Part shown: positions 42,582 through 53,075 of the stretch, in pieces
Numbering within the stretch: position 1 is the first letter of the stretch
How the letters are laid out: each line of letters starts with the position of its first letter
Assembly: GCA_902834555.1 (NCBI GenBank)
Contig: CADFJN010000006.1
Coordinates: forward strand, 62,001 to 126,000
Length of the DNA: 64,000 nt
Reading direction: 5' to 3'
Source: Atopobiaceae bacterium
GTDB taxonomy: Bacteria; Actinomycetota; Coriobacteriia; Coriobacteriales; Atopobiaceae
The notes under the pieces: model-generated
What the model saw: the letters and a program-made list of their open reading frames with translations, nothing else
What the model was told of the DNA's origin: nothing
Databases searched by the model: none
Translations under genes and position numbers: made by a program

Positions 42582-43709
42582 ATGAGCATCGCATACGACA
42601 AGAAGACCCCGCACCGCTTTGACGTAGTTGGCAGCTTACTGCGGCCTGCCCGCCTAAAGCAGGCGCGCATCGACTGGAAGGCCGGGCGCATCTCGGCCGA
42701 GGAGCTTGCCGCCGTCGAGGACGAGTGCATCCGCGACCTGGTGGCAAAGGAGAAGGCCGCTGGCCTGGGCGTGATTACCGACGGGGAGTTTCGCCGCGAG
42801 ACCTGGCATCTCGACTTTATGTGGGCGTTCGACGGCGTGGCCCACAAGCCCACCGAGACGGGCCTGCCCTTCCACGACGAGGCCGCAAAGATCGATGACA
42901 CCTACCTGACCGGCAAGATCGCCTACCGCGGCAGCCACCCGTTCATCGAGCACTTCCGCTTTGTCCAGGACCTCGAGGACGAGAAGTGCGTGGCCAAGCT
43001 CACCATCCCGGCGCCTGCACAGTTCTTCGAGCAGTTCGCGATGCCCTTCAACCTGGAGGCCACGCGTCGCTACTACAAGACGGACGAGGAGCTGGCGGAC
43101 GACATCGTTGCCGCATACCGTGCGTTCATCGCCGACGTCTACGCTGCGGGCTGCCGCAACCTGCAGTTTGACGACTGCTCTTGGGGCATGGTCGTGGACC
43201 CGCACGCCGAGCAGTTCTTTGGGGTTGACGTTGCAGGCTTGGAGCGCGTGAAGGAGGAACTGCTCGACGTCAACAATCGCGCGCTGGAGGGCCGCCCTGC
43301 CGACCTCACGGTGAACACGCACGTGTGCCGCGGCAACTTCCACTCCACGTGGGCCTGCGAGGGCGGCTACGACGAGGTTGCGGACTTCCTTCTCGCACGT
43401 GAGAGCGTCGATGCGTTCTTCCTGGAGTTTGACGACGCACGCTCGGGTGGCTTTGAGCCTCTGGCCAAGGTGCCGGCGGGTAAGAAGGTCGTGCTGGGTC
43501 TGGTGACCACCAAGTCTGCGCAGCTCGAGGACCCCAAGGCTGTGATTGCGCGCATCCACGAGGCCGAGAAGTACGTGCCGCTTGAGAGCCTGTGCCTCTC
43601 GCCCCAGTGCGGCTTTGCGTCGTGCGAGATTGGCAACAAGCTGACCGAGGACGAGCAGTGGGCGAAGGTCCGCCTGGTGCGCGAGGTGGCCGAGCAGGTC
43701 TGGGGGTAG
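42582..43709 (+). CDS. Cobalamin-independent methionine synthase-like methyltransferase (MetE C-domain, YxjG/YxjH type)
   Basis: A 375-residue single-domain protein equivalent to the catalytic half of MetE. Zinc ligands are seen as His and Cys in NTHVCRGN, Glu in FFLEFDD and Cys in LSPQCGF. It has GSLLRPARLK at the N-terminus, typical of YxjG/YxjH. It lacks the folate-binding N-terminal half of full MetE, so the methyl donor is uncertain. ATG 42582 follows AGAGAAAGGC. Confidence 0.9.
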   Translation: MSIAYDKKTPHRFDVVGSLLRPARLKQARIDWKAGRISAEELAAVEDECIRDLVAKEKAAGLGVITDGEFRRETWHLDFMWAFDGVAHKPTETGLPFHDEAAKIDDTYLTGKIAYRGSHPFIEHFRFVQDLEDEKCVAKLTIPAPAQFFEQFAMPFNLEATRRYYKTDEELADDIVAAYRAFIADVYAAGCRNLQFDDCSWGMVVDPHAEQFFGVDVAGLERVKEELLDVNNRALEGRPADLTVNTHVCRGNFHSTWACEGGYDEVADFLLARESVDAFFLEFDDARSGGFEPLAKVPAGKKVVLGLVTTKSAQLEDPKAVIARIHEAEKYVPLESLCLSPQCGFASCEIGNKLTEDEQWAKVRLVREVAEQVWG

Positions 43710-45491
<1,782 letters not shown>

Positions 45492-45495
45492 CCTC

Positions 45496-45548
45496 GCCCG
45501 GAGCTCGTTTCGTCCGCACCTACGGACGGCGGGTTCCGGGCTCTTTTT
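45496..45548 (+). terminator. Intrinsic terminator of eno
   Basis: The outer stem GCCCGG/CCGGGC and inner stem CGTCCG/CGGACG are followed by TCTTTTTCTT. Confidence 0.75.
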
Positions 45549-45673
45549 CTTCCGGCGGGTTGGCTCGCCCCGCCTCCGCTGGCGCTGCCTGGCCTCCGCT
45601 GGCGTCGCCCGCCCCCCGTGCAACACTTCGTCTGAGCGCTCAGAGTTCTCGGCCGACCAGGTCGTGGGCTTTG

Positions 45674-45704
45674 ATGAGACAAAGGGACAGTCCCTTTGTC
45701 TCAT
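45674..45704. repeat. ATGAGACAAAGGGAC palindrome (R5)
   Basis: A perfect 31-bp palindrome, 183 bp beyond R4 and 18 bp from the stop of the converging CDF gene. Confidence 0.9.
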
Positions 45705-45722
45705 CCTCGTCCCAATGGCCAG

Positions 45723-46892
45723 CTAGTCCGCGATGTCGCTATCGAGCGTGGCGCGCACGGTGTAGTCGGGGAACGTCTCCTCGACTTCGTGTACAATCTG
45801 CTGGTACTCGCCCTGGCGATCGGGTGTCTCAAACGCGATGATAACGTCGAACTCCAGCAGGCGGCGCGCCTCGTCCACGTGGAAGCCGTGGAACTGCAGC
45901 ACGTGATCGTGCGCCATCACGATGCGACGCACGCGCTCGCGCATGTCGGCGACGTCCTTGCAGGTGTTTCTCGAGTAGATACCCACGGCGGCGAGAATCA
46001 CCTGGCCGTCTGTGCGCGCAAAGACGCGCTCGGCCACACGCCGCGAGAGCTCGTCGATCTCCTCGGCCGTGGTGGTGTCGGGCACCTCCACGTGGACCGA
46101 GCCAACCCTGCGCTCTGGTCCGTAGCTGCTGAGGAAGAGGTCGTAGACGCCCAGGACGCAGTCATCCTCGGCCACGATGCTCTTGACCTTCTCCGCAAGA
46201 TCGGGGCTCACGCGCTCGCCCAGGATCTGGCTGAGCGTCTGCCAGAGCATCTCGAGGCCGGCCTTAACGATGAACGCCGAGATAACGGCACCCACCCAGG
46301 CCTCAAGCGAGATGCCCCACGCCAGGTAGACCACGGCGGCGCCCAGCGTTGACACCGAGAGAACTGCGTCCGAGAGCGCGTCCTGCCCCGAGGCCACCAG
46401 CGAGTCTGCGTTCACGCGCCTTCCAACAGACTGCACGTGGCGGCCGAGAAGCACCTTGGCCACGACGCCGGCGGCAACAACCACCAGTGCGGCAGCAGAG
46501 TAGTCCGGCGCCTCGGGCGAGACGATCTTCTGCACGGACTCCACGGCCGAGGTGATGCCGGCGTAGAGCACGATGATCGAGATGACCATGGCCGTGAGGT
46601 ACTCAATGCGCCCGTAGCCCATGGGGTGACGCTTGTCCGGCGCCCGCCCGGCGAGCTTGGTGCCCACGATCGTGATGACCGACGAAAGCGCGTCGGAGAG
46701 GTTGTTCACGGCATCAAGGGTGATGGCGATGGAGTTGGAGATCACGCCCACCACGGCCTTGAATGCGGCGAGCAGCACGTTGGCCACGATGCCGAGGATG
46801 CTGGTACGGACAATGGTCTTCTCGCGCTCGGTGGTGGGTATGGGCGCGGCCGCCTGGCTCTTCTCGGCGCTGCTGTCCTGCTTGTTGCTCAC
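45723..46892 (-). CDS. Cation diffusion facilitator (CDF) family transporter
   Basis: A 389-residue metal efflux protein. It has six membrane helices, with the metal site in helix 2 (ITLDAVNNLSDALSSVI) and helix 5 (VASGQDALSDAVLSVST), and a cytoplasmic C-terminal domain. The DxxxD/N variation (DAVNN) suggests Zn, Mn or Fe. GTG 46892 overlaps the TGA of the MarR gene (GTGA) and follows GGAAGGAAG, so translation is coupled. Being third in a peroxide-type operon, it may export iron or zinc during stress; that is inference. Confidence 0.9.
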   Translation of the reverse strand: MSNKQDSSAEKSQAAAPIPTTEREKTIVRTSILGIVANVLLAAFKAVVGVISNSIAITLDAVNNLSDALSSVITIVGTKLAGRAPDKRHPMGYGRIEYLTAMVISIIVLYAGITSAVESVQKIVSPEAPDYSAAALVVVAAGVVAKVLLGRHVQSVGRRVNADSLVASGQDALSDAVLSVSTLGAAVVYLAWGISLEAWVGAVISAFIVKAGLEMLWQTLSQILGERVSPDLAEKVKSIVAEDDCVLGVYDLFLSSYGPERRVGSVHVEVPDTTTAEEIDELSRRVAERVFARTDGQVILAAVGIYSRNTCKDVADMRERVRRIVMAHDHVLQFHGFHVDEARRLLEFDVIIAFETPDRQGEYQQIVHEVEETFPDYTVRATLDSDIAD

Positions 46893-47452
46893 TGGTTCTC
46901 GCTTCCTTCCGTCTGTGCGCATGCGTTGCTGCAGGTTAGCTCGCCATCGCGCACGCTGGCAAATACCTTTGCTAGGAGCTGCTTGAGCTCCGTGGCCTCG
47001 TCTGCCGAGAGGTGCACATGGCACGCCATGGCCGCCGGTACGGATGCCGCGCGGTCGCGGAGGTCGAGGCCCTTGGGCGTGAGGCGCACCTCAAGCACGC
47101 GCGCGTCGGCTACGCTCCTCTCGCGCGTGATGTAGCCGCTCTTCTCGAGCTTCTTCAAGACCGGCGTAAGCGTGCCCGAGTCCAGGTAGAGCCGCTCGCC
47201 AAGGTGGCTCACGGTGGCCGCGCCCTCCTCCCAGAGGACCATCATGCAGAGGTACTGCGTGTAGGTGAGGCCGAGCGGCCCAAGGAGCGGCTGGTAGCTG
47301 CGGACGACCTCCTTGGAGCAGGCGTAGAGCGGAAAGCACAGCTGGTTGTCTAGGCGCAGAAGCTCGGCAGGGGAGGCCCCCTCCGTAGCGAAGGGGGCCT
47401 CCTGCGGGGACACCTGTGGCGCTGCCGTGGTTTGCAGTTGGGTAGCGGCCAC
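46889..47452 (-). CDS. MarR family regulator, OhrR-like
   Basis: A 187-residue regulator. After a 30-residue extension it shows the OhrR signature LDNQLCFPLYACSKEV with the redox-sensing Cys39, then the winged helix (LTYTQYLCMMVLWEEG, LDSGTLTPVLKKLEKSG). OhrR proteins are inactivated by organic peroxides. The GTG start overlaps the TAG of the peroxidase gene (TAGTG) by one base. A candidate operator lies at 48113-48128. Confidence 0.9.
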   Translation of the reverse strand: MAATQLQTTAAPQVSPQEAPFATEGASPAELLRLDNQLCFPLYACSKEVVRSYQPLLGPLGLTYTQYLCMMVLWEEGAATVSHLGERLYLDSGTLTPVLKKLEKSGYITRERSVADARVLEVRLTPKGLDLRDRAASVPAAMACHVHLSADEATELKQLLAKVFASVRDGELTCSNACAQTEGSENQ

Positions 47453-48012
47453 TAGAGCTGCACCTCGATTGCGCGCTCGACCTCGTCCATGCTGGCGGTG
47501 GGCTCGAAGCGGGCTACGAGGTGGCCGTTGCGGTCAATGAGGAACTTGGTGAAGTTCCACATGATGTAGGCCTTCTCGCCAAACTTCTTGTTGTTTGCCT
47601 TAGCAAACTTGTCGAGCGCCGCCGCCTTGAGGCCATCGCCAAAGCCCTGGAAGGGGCGTTCGGTGGCAAGGGCGGCAAAGAGCGGGTCTGCGGTGTCGCC
47701 GTTCACGTCGAGCTTCTTGAAGCGCGGGAACTCGGTGTTGAACTTGAGCGAGCAGAACTGGTTGATTTTGTCGTCGGACTCGGGTGCCTGGCCGGCAAAC
47801 TGGTTGCAGGGGAAGTCCAGGATCTCGAGGCCCTGGTCCTTATGGGCGGCGTAGATGCGCTCGAGGTCCTCGTACTGGGGCGTGAAGCCGCAGCCGGTGG
47901 CGGTGTTCACAACGAGCAGGACCTTGCCGGCGTAGGTGCTTAGGGGGACGGTGCTGCCGTCCTGTGCGGTGACAGAAAAGTCCAGGTAGTTGGTGGTGTT
48001 CTCGGATGCCAT
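47452..48012 (-). CDS. Glutathione peroxidase family thiol peroxidase
   Basis: A 186-residue GPx-fold peroxidase with catalytic Cys41 in NTATGCGFTPQYEDL, Gln in DFPCNQFAGQ and Trp in MWNFTKFLID. The Cys form normally uses thioredoxin rather than glutathione. ATG 48012 follows GGAGGAGGGAGC. It is first in the operon with the OhrR-like regulator and the CDF transporter. Confidence 0.95.
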   Translation of the reverse strand: MASENTTNYLDFSVTAQDGSTVPLSTYAGKVLLVVNTATGCGFTPQYEDLERIYAAHKDQGLEILDFPCNQFAGQAPESDDKINQFCSLKFNTEFPRFKKLDVNGDTADPLFAALATERPFQGFGDGLKAAALDKFAKANNKKFGEKAYIMWNFTKFLIDRNGHLVARFEPTASMDEVERAIEVQL

Positions 48013-48112
48013 GATGGCTCCCTCCTCCGGGCGTTGCGGCCCGGTGTTGTTGGTAACGGCTTCAGTATGGCGCAGGTAGGCGGCCTAGCTGTGCTAATTG
48101 ATTGAACACAAC

Positions 48113-48128
48113 CAATTGTACACAATTG
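48113..48128 (-). promoter_or_regulatory. Candidate OhrR operator
   Basis: CAATTGTACACAATTG has 7-bp arms CAATTGT/ACAATTG separated by two bases, about 100 bp upstream of the peroxidase start. It resembles known OhrR sites (TACAATT...AATTGTA). Confidence 0.55.
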
Positions 48129-48184
48129 AATCGGCGGTACCTTGGCGGCACCTCGGGCGCAATGCTTCAGCTCCAGACGCAATC

Positions 48185-48292
48185 CTGCAGATTCCGATCG
48201 TTTAGAGGCTGCTAACCGATCGGAATCTGCAGCCAAGCAACAAGCTTGCATTTTTCGATTGGTTAGAGGGGGCCATCCGATCGGAATTTGCA
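48185..48292. repeat. Pair of CTGCAGATT..TTAG palindromes, 61 bp apart
   Basis: Copy C (48185-48232) pairs CTGCAGATTCCGATCG with CGATCGGAATCTGCAG. Copy D (48246-48292) follows with a 61-bp offset. This is the same family and spacing as at 24355-24462. Confidence 0.85.
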
Positions 48293-48386
48293 ACTACACA
48301 TGGCCCTGTATTTTCGATTTTGATCTTACCGTCAAGTTCGATTATTGGGCGGGGAGTTCCAGGTTGGGGGCGTCAGCCCGTGCGTT

Positions 48387-48642
48387 GTTACCGGCTCGTC
48401 GCGAGCCGGCCGCGTTCGCCGAGTTGGCTGCCGTGAACCTCGGCGGGCCGGTAACAAGCCCCGGCTGCGCGGCTCCGTTGTTACCGGCACGGTGAATCAG
48501 GTTGCCCCCCAACTGCGGAAACATCGCGGCAGCGCGATGCGCCGGTAACAAGCCCCGGCTGCGCGGCTCCGTTGTTACCGGCTCGTCACGGGTCCGTCGC
48601 ATCTGCCCAGTTGGCAGCCGAGATGCACGACGAGCCGGGAAC
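48387..48642. repeat. Three AGTTGGC-loop hairpins in tandem, period 93-94 bp
   Basis: Hairpins at 48387-48455, 48480-48549 and 48574-48642 are each closed by GTTACCGG/CCGGTAAC (last copy decayed to CCGGGAAC). The linker with its flanks is a perfect 42-bp direct repeat (48447-48488 and 48541-48582). Loops contain CGCCGAGTTGGC, its inverse CCAACTGCGGAAAC, and TGCCCAGTTGGCAGCC. Confidence 0.82.
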
Positions 48643-48662
48643 AGTGGGATGCCCAGAAACCC

Positions 48663-48695
48663 AAAAAAGAGGGGTCCCGGCATAGCCGAGACCCC
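48663..48695 (-). terminator. Intrinsic terminator of the bile salt hydrolase gene
   Basis: On the minus strand GGGGTCTCGGC pairs with GCCGGGACCCC and is followed by TCTTTTTTGGG. Confidence 0.88.
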
Positions 48696-48720
48696 ATACC
48701 CCACTGCAAGCAAGCCCGCG

Positions 48721-49683
48721 CTACGCCCTCGGGTCTGCCACCTGCACCAGCTCGGTGCCCTCGGTGTCGTAGTCGTCCATGGCAACGCTGCGAATCGCAG
48801 GGTCCTCGTAGGTGTTGAAGTAGTACGTGCGCGTGGCCGCGGAGTAGCCGCCCGTGTACACGGTGCGCTCAAACTCGCCGTTGGTCATGCGGGCCGCGCC
48901 GTCGATCATGGCAACGCCCTCAAGCTCGTGGAACATGCGGCTCACGTTTGCCTTCTCGCCCGACTGCACCGGATAGTGCGAGTTCAGGTACGCAACGCGC
49001 ACAAAGCGCGAGGTGGAGTAGTAGTCGCCGGGGATCCCGCGCATGCCCGCGCCGGAGCCATAGGGGAGAAGCTCGGCCTTGTCCCACACCACGTTCTGGG
49101 GAATCTCGTTGGAGACGTTCATGTAGTTGCGCAGGTTCTCGCGGTGCCACGCAAAGCCGGGCTGGTTGGCGAGAACATCCACGTCGTCGTGGTAGACCTC
49201 CATGCCCTGCGCGGTCTGCTCCACCACAATGCTCCTCGTGGCGTCGCCAATGATCCAGTGCAGCAGCGACACGGGGTACTTGTCGTTGATGGGCTTGCCA
49301 ACAATCACCAGGTCATCGAGGGCGCGCTCGACCTCGTCGACGGTCGTGAAGTTGGCCACAACCCACAGCGGGAACTCGTAGGCGGCAACGTTGGTCTTGC
49401 CCTCAACTGGGGCGTCGGCGTACTGCGCGTAGCCCGGGAAGTTGAGGCCGGCCACTGCCAGCCCGGAGGCGTTGGCGCAGTCAAAGTAGAGCGGCATGCC
49501 CTCCTCGACAATGCCCATGCCAATCACGGGCTCGCACATGCCCGTAACGGCGCCAAACGGGGAGTTGGGCTTGAAGCCGCGCGGCGTCACCACCACGCGC
49601 TCGCCGTACCCGCAGCTCCAGTCGAGGTTGCGCGCGAGGTACATCTGCCCCTTGTCGTCCGTGAACCTGATTGCCGTGCACAT
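48721..49683 (-). CDS. bsh: Bile salt hydrolase (choloylglycine hydrolase)
   Basis: A 320-residue Ntn hydrolase that deconjugates glycine- and taurine-bile acids. All catalytic residues are seen: Cys2 (exposed by removal of Met1), Arg18 and Asp21 in ARNLDWS, Asn81 in GLNFPGYAQY, Asn173 in LANQPGF and Arg226 in STSRFVRVAY. Close agreement with the bifidobacterial enzyme as recalled favours BSH over penicillin V acylase. No signal peptide is present, so it is cytoplasmic. ATG 49683 follows CAGGAGGC. It indicates a bile-exposed gut habitat. Confidence 0.95.
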   Translation of the reverse strand: MCTAIRFTDDKGQMYLARNLDWSCGYGERVVVTPRGFKPNSPFGAVTGMCEPVIGMGIVEEGMPLYFDCANASGLAVAGLNFPGYAQYADAPVEGKTNVAAYEFPLWVVANFTTVDEVERALDDLVIVGKPINDKYPVSLLHWIIGDATRSIVVEQTAQGMEVYHDDVDVLANQPGFAWHRENLRNYMNVSNEIPQNVVWDKAELLPYGSGAGMRGIPGDYYSTSRFVRVAYLNSHYPVQSGEKANVSRMFHELEGVAMIDGAARMTNGEFERTVYTGGYSAATRTYYFNTYEDPAIRSVAMDDYDTEGTELVQVADPRA

Positions 49684-49706
49684 GACAAAGCCTCCTGGTT
49701 CCTTGG

Positions 49707-49749
49707 GGATGGCGCCGACCCTCCCAAAGGGGAAGCGTCGGCGCCATCC
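49707..49749. repeat. Perfect 13-bp inverted repeat between M18 peptidase and bsh
   Basis: GGATGGCGCCGAC and GTCGGCGCCATCC flank a 17-base loop. There is no T-run, so it may be an mRNA-processing or partial-termination hairpin between co-directional genes. Confidence 0.6.
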
Positions 49750-49762
49750 AAACGAATGCTCG

Positions 49763-51130
49763 CTAGTCCATCTCTACCCGCTCTGCGCCGGTAATGCACA
49801 AATTGGCCGAGAAGAACTCGCGTAACGCACGAATGGTCCACGCGGTGTCGCGCGTGCCCGCCGTCTCGTAGCTGGAGTGCATTGCCAGCTGCGGCAGCCC
49901 AATGTCCACGGCGTGAACGCTCACCTGCGTGTTCGAGAGGTTGCCAAGCGTGGACCCACCGGCCATATCCGAGCGGTTGGCAAAGGTCTGGTGCGGCACG
50001 CCGGCCTTCTCGCACAGCGACACAAAGACAGCCCGGCTAAAGGCGTCGGTCGTGTACTTCTGGTTGGCGGCCTCCTTCACCACCGGCCCACCGTTGAGGC
50101 GGCAGCGGTTCTCGGCATCGTAGAGCTCGGGGTGGTTGGGGTGCAGTCCGTGCGCATTGTCGCAGCTCACAAGGAACGAGCGCGAGAGGGCCCGCAGGTA
50201 GTCCTCCTCGCCCATGCCCAGCACCGCGTTGGCGCGCACCAGCGTGTCGTGGAGCAGCGTGGACATGGCCCCCTGCTTGGTGTTGGAGCCAACCTCCTCG
50301 TTGTCGAAGCACGCAAAGACGGTGACGCAGCGGCGGTTCTTCTCGGCGACAAATGCCTCCAGCGACGCGAAGGCGCACTGCAGGTCGTCGAGCTTGGGGG
50401 ACGAGACAAACTCGTCTGCCATGCCCCAGATGCACGGGCGCTCGCGGTTCACGAGGAAGAGGTCGCGCGCCAGGATGTCCTCGGGCTTTGCTCCTAGGCC
50501 CTCGGCGACCAGGCGGTCGAAGTCCTCCTTGTGCAGGCGGCCGGCCGAGAAGAGCGGACAGAGGTCGACGGCCTTGTTGAACGCCTTGCCATCGTTCACG
50601 GAGCGGTTGAGGTGGATGGCTACGCTGGGAATGAGCAGCAGGTCGCGGTCGGGCGCAAAGAGGCGGCTCTCTATGCCCGTGGCCGTGCGCACCAGGACGC
50701 GTCCGGCGAGCGACAGCGGCCGGTCGAGCCAGGTGTAGTCGATCATGCCACCGTAGCCCTCCACGTTAAGGCGCAGGTAGGTCTCGGGTCCGTCGAGTAC
50801 AGGAACGGACTTCACCTTGTAGGTGGGGGAGTCCGCGTGGGCCGCCGTTATCTGGAAGTGGTAGGCGTCGCGGTCGAGAGCGTCCTCACCCACGCGAAAG
50901 GCGATGACGCTAGAGCCGTTGCGAGTGGTGTAGTACGAGCCGCCAGGCTCAACGTCCCAGGCGTCGCCCTCGGGCAGGTAGGTGAAGCCTGCCTGGTCAA
51001 GCCGTGCGCCAATGGTCGCCGCCGTGTGGAACATGCTGGGGCAGTGGTGGATAAAGTCGATGAGGCGCTCCGAGGTCTCAAGGTCCTCGGCCGTCGCGCC
51101 CTCGGTGGTTGGGTGCTTCTCGTCTGGCAT
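49763..51130 (-). CDS. M18 family aminopeptidase
   Basis: A 455-residue dinuclear zinc aminopeptidase of the aspartyl aminopeptidase family. Metal ligands are recognisable in AAHADSPTYKVK, the Glu pair and Asp in FACFDNEEVGSNTKQGA, SCDNAHGLHPNHPE, and the final LAMHSSYETAG His. ATG 51130 follows GAGAGGA; the open frame continues upstream through a basic stretch that is not part of the family. It works in peptide catabolism. It is 79 bp upstream of bsh in the same direction. Confidence 0.92.
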   Translation of the reverse strand: MPDEKHPTTEGATAEDLETSERLIDFIHHCPSMFHTAATIGARLDQAGFTYLPEGDAWDVEPGGSYYTTRNGSSVIAFRVGEDALDRDAYHFQITAAHADSPTYKVKSVPVLDGPETYLRLNVEGYGGMIDYTWLDRPLSLAGRVLVRTATGIESRLFAPDRDLLLIPSVAIHLNRSVNDGKAFNKAVDLCPLFSAGRLHKEDFDRLVAEGLGAKPEDILARDLFLVNRERPCIWGMADEFVSSPKLDDLQCAFASLEAFVAEKNRRCVTVFACFDNEEVGSNTKQGAMSTLLHDTLVRANAVLGMGEEDYLRALSRSFLVSCDNAHGLHPNHPELYDAENRCRLNGGPVVKEAANQKYTTDAFSRAVFVSLCEKAGVPHQTFANRSDMAGGSTLGNLSNTQVSVHAVDIGLPQLAMHSSYETAGTRDTAWTIRALREFFSANLCITGAERVEMD

Positions 51131-51420
51131 GCGCGTCCTCTCTGTTGGTTGCAGCCAGACGAGCGTAGCACGCAGGCGTGCGGGCGTGCGACGCCGGGGG
51201 ACGCGTTTGTCGCAGCAGTTTTTGTCAGGGGTGTTGCAGCTTGCACTTGCCATAGTCCTCCTTTAGGCTAATTTGCGTTGCATGAACAACTGGGCCGGCC
51301 TTTGGCAAGCCGACTGAGAGACGGGAGAGGACCTTGCGCAAGTAGTCGCAGCCCTATTGGGCGAGAAGTACATGCCCACGCGCCGGCGCGCTGCGCTGGC
51401 CCTGCGTCTGCGAGGTCTTT

Positions 51421-52938
51421 ATGCAACTCAACCTTACGAACATCCACTACAGCTATGCCGGGAGTCCGCGCGAAGTGCTTCACGGTGTTACCTTAAGCCT
51501 ACCCACTGGCTGGACCGGCGTAGTTGGCGACAATGGCTGCGGAAAGTCTACGCTTGCTCGGATTGCCACGGGCGAGCTACGTCCTACGTCGGGGAGCGTG
51601 GGGCCTTACGGCCTGGTCTCTTATTACTGCGAGCAGGACGGCGACCGTTCGCCGGCTGCGCTTCTCGACTTTGCCGCCGCGTGGGACCGCAATGCCGTGC
51701 GACTGCGCGACGTGCTGGGTATTGGCGACGACTGGGCGTGGCGCTTTGACGAGCTCTCCTCCGGGCAGCAGAAGCGCCTTCAGGTGGCGGTGGCACTCTG
51801 GAGCCGCCCGGACGTCTTGGTTCTGGATGAGCCAACGAATCACCTTGATGCGCACACGCGTCAGGCGGTCCTGCTCGCACTGCGTTCCTTCTCTGGCGTG
51901 GGAATTCTCATCTCGCATGACCGAGACCTTCTCGACGCGCTTGTAGAGAGGTGCATCTCCTTTGAGGGTGGAGAGGTGCTCGTGCGGCCTGGCAATTACT
52001 CGCATGCCTTTGAGCAGCGGCAGCGCGAGAGTGCGGCAGCCGCAGATGCTCAGGCGCGTGCGCGGCGAGAGGAGCGTCGTCTGGCGGCCGAGCGCCAGCG
52101 ACGAGTGGAGGCCGCCTCGCGTGCGGACGGCCTGCGGAGCAGGCACGGCCTTGACCCGCATGACCATGACGCACGCGAGAAGATCGGCCGCGCGATTGTC
52201 TCGGGCAAGGACGGACGCGCCACGCATCTTGCCACAACCCTTGATGCACGTATTAAGGGCGAGCGAGACCGTGTGCAGGCGTCATACGTCGAGCGGCGCT
52301 ATGACGGCAACGTTCCTTCGTTTGGCGAGCGGTCGAGAAGGTCGGTCATCGCGCGGCTGCCGGAGGGGACGGTGCGCTATGGCGGGATTCCGGACGCCCC
52401 AGGCGTTGCCGCGCCGGAGCTGTTCCTTGGTTCGGCAGATCACGTTGGCGTTGTTGGACCCAACGGTTCGGGCAAGTCAACGCTGGTCAGGGCGCTTGTT
52501 GCAGCGGTTCCTAAGGATGTTCCCATGCTCTACGTGCCTCAGGAGATTGGCGTGGATGCGGCAAGGCGTGCCTGCACTCGGCTCCAGGGCCTTGCCGCCG
52601 GTGAGAAGGGACAGGTACTCTCCGTTGTGGCGCAGCTCAATTCTCGCCCGGATGCTCTGCTTGAGGAGGGCGAGCTGAGCCCAGGGGAGTTACGCAAGCT
52701 CGTGCTTGCGGAGGCGGTTCTCACAAAGCCGCAGCTCTTGGTGATGGATGAGCCAACGAATCACCTCGACCTGCACTCGATTGAGGCTCTGGAGCGTCTT
52801 CTCTCCGAGTTCCCCGGTGCGGTAGTTCTGGTTTCGCACGACGCGCGGGTGATGCGGTCGAGCTGCGGGAGAATCTGGGAGCTGCTGCCGGCGAGTGGTA
52901 ACGACTTTACCAGCGGCGCGGTTCTGGTGGAGCGCTGA
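51421..52938 (+). CDS. ABC-F family ATPase
   Basis: A 505-residue protein with two ABC domains and no membrane part. The first has Walker A GDNGCGKST, signature LSSGQQKRL and Walker B VLVLDEPTNHLD. A basic helical linker follows at about residues 195-270 (RARREERRLAAERQRR). The second has GPNGSGKST, LSPGELRKL and LLVMDEPTNHLD. ABC-F proteins act on the ribosome, either in translation or in antibiotic resistance. Which applies here is not decided. ATG 51421 follows GCGAGG. The 150 bp upstream contains short ATG frames that might be a leader. Confidence 0.9.
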   Translation: MQLNLTNIHYSYAGSPREVLHGVTLSLPTGWTGVVGDNGCGKSTLARIATGELRPTSGSVGPYGLVSYYCEQDGDRSPAALLDFAAAWDRNAVRLRDVLGIGDDWAWRFDELSSGQQKRLQVAVALWSRPDVLVLDEPTNHLDAHTRQAVLLALRSFSGVGILISHDRDLLDALVERCISFEGGEVLVRPGNYSHAFEQRQRESAAAADAQARARREERRLAAERQRRVEAASRADGLRSRHGLDPHDHDAREKIGRAIVSGKDGRATHLATTLDARIKGERDRVQASYVERRYDGNVPSFGERSRRSVIARLPEGTVRYGGIPDAPGVAAPELFLGSADHVGVVGPNGSGKSTLVRALVAAVPKDVPMLYVPQEIGVDAARRACTRLQGLAAGEKGQVLSVVAQLNSRPDALLEEGELSPGELRKLVLAEAVLTKPQLLVMDEPTNHLDLHSIEALERLLSEFPGAVVLVSHDARVMRSSCGRIWELLPASGNDFTSGAVLVER

Positions 52939-52996
52939 ACGTGGTTTGGGGCGCCCTACATGGGGACGCTTGAGCTTATTGCCAAGTTATGGAAGT

Positions 52997-53027
52997 GGCC
53001 GCCCAGCACACGGAGTGCCGGGCGGCC
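52997..53027. terminator. Hairpin between ABC-F and FMN reductase genes
   Basis: GGCCGCCCAGCAC pairs with GTGCCGGGCGGCC around ACGGA, between converging genes. GGGCGGCC recurs shortly downstream. Confidence 0.6.
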
Positions 53028-53075
53028 TGTCGGGCAGCCTACCGGGCGGCCCGCATTAGGTGTCTCTCTCGCGCC

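Noticed and set aside
48387..48642. CRISPR array
   Set aside because: The repeats are few, 93-94 bp apart, and flank palindromic loops rather than unique spacers; no cas genes are nearby.
48387..48642. Integron attC sites
   Set aside because: Long imperfect hairpins with variable stems resemble attC, but the RYYYAAC/GTTRRRY ends are not matched and no integrase or gene cassettes are present.
51282..51317. Leader peptide MNNWAGLWQAD upstream of the ABC-F gene
   Set aside because: ABC-F resistance genes often have leaders, but this frame has no ribosome-binding site and no matching terminator/antiterminator was seen.
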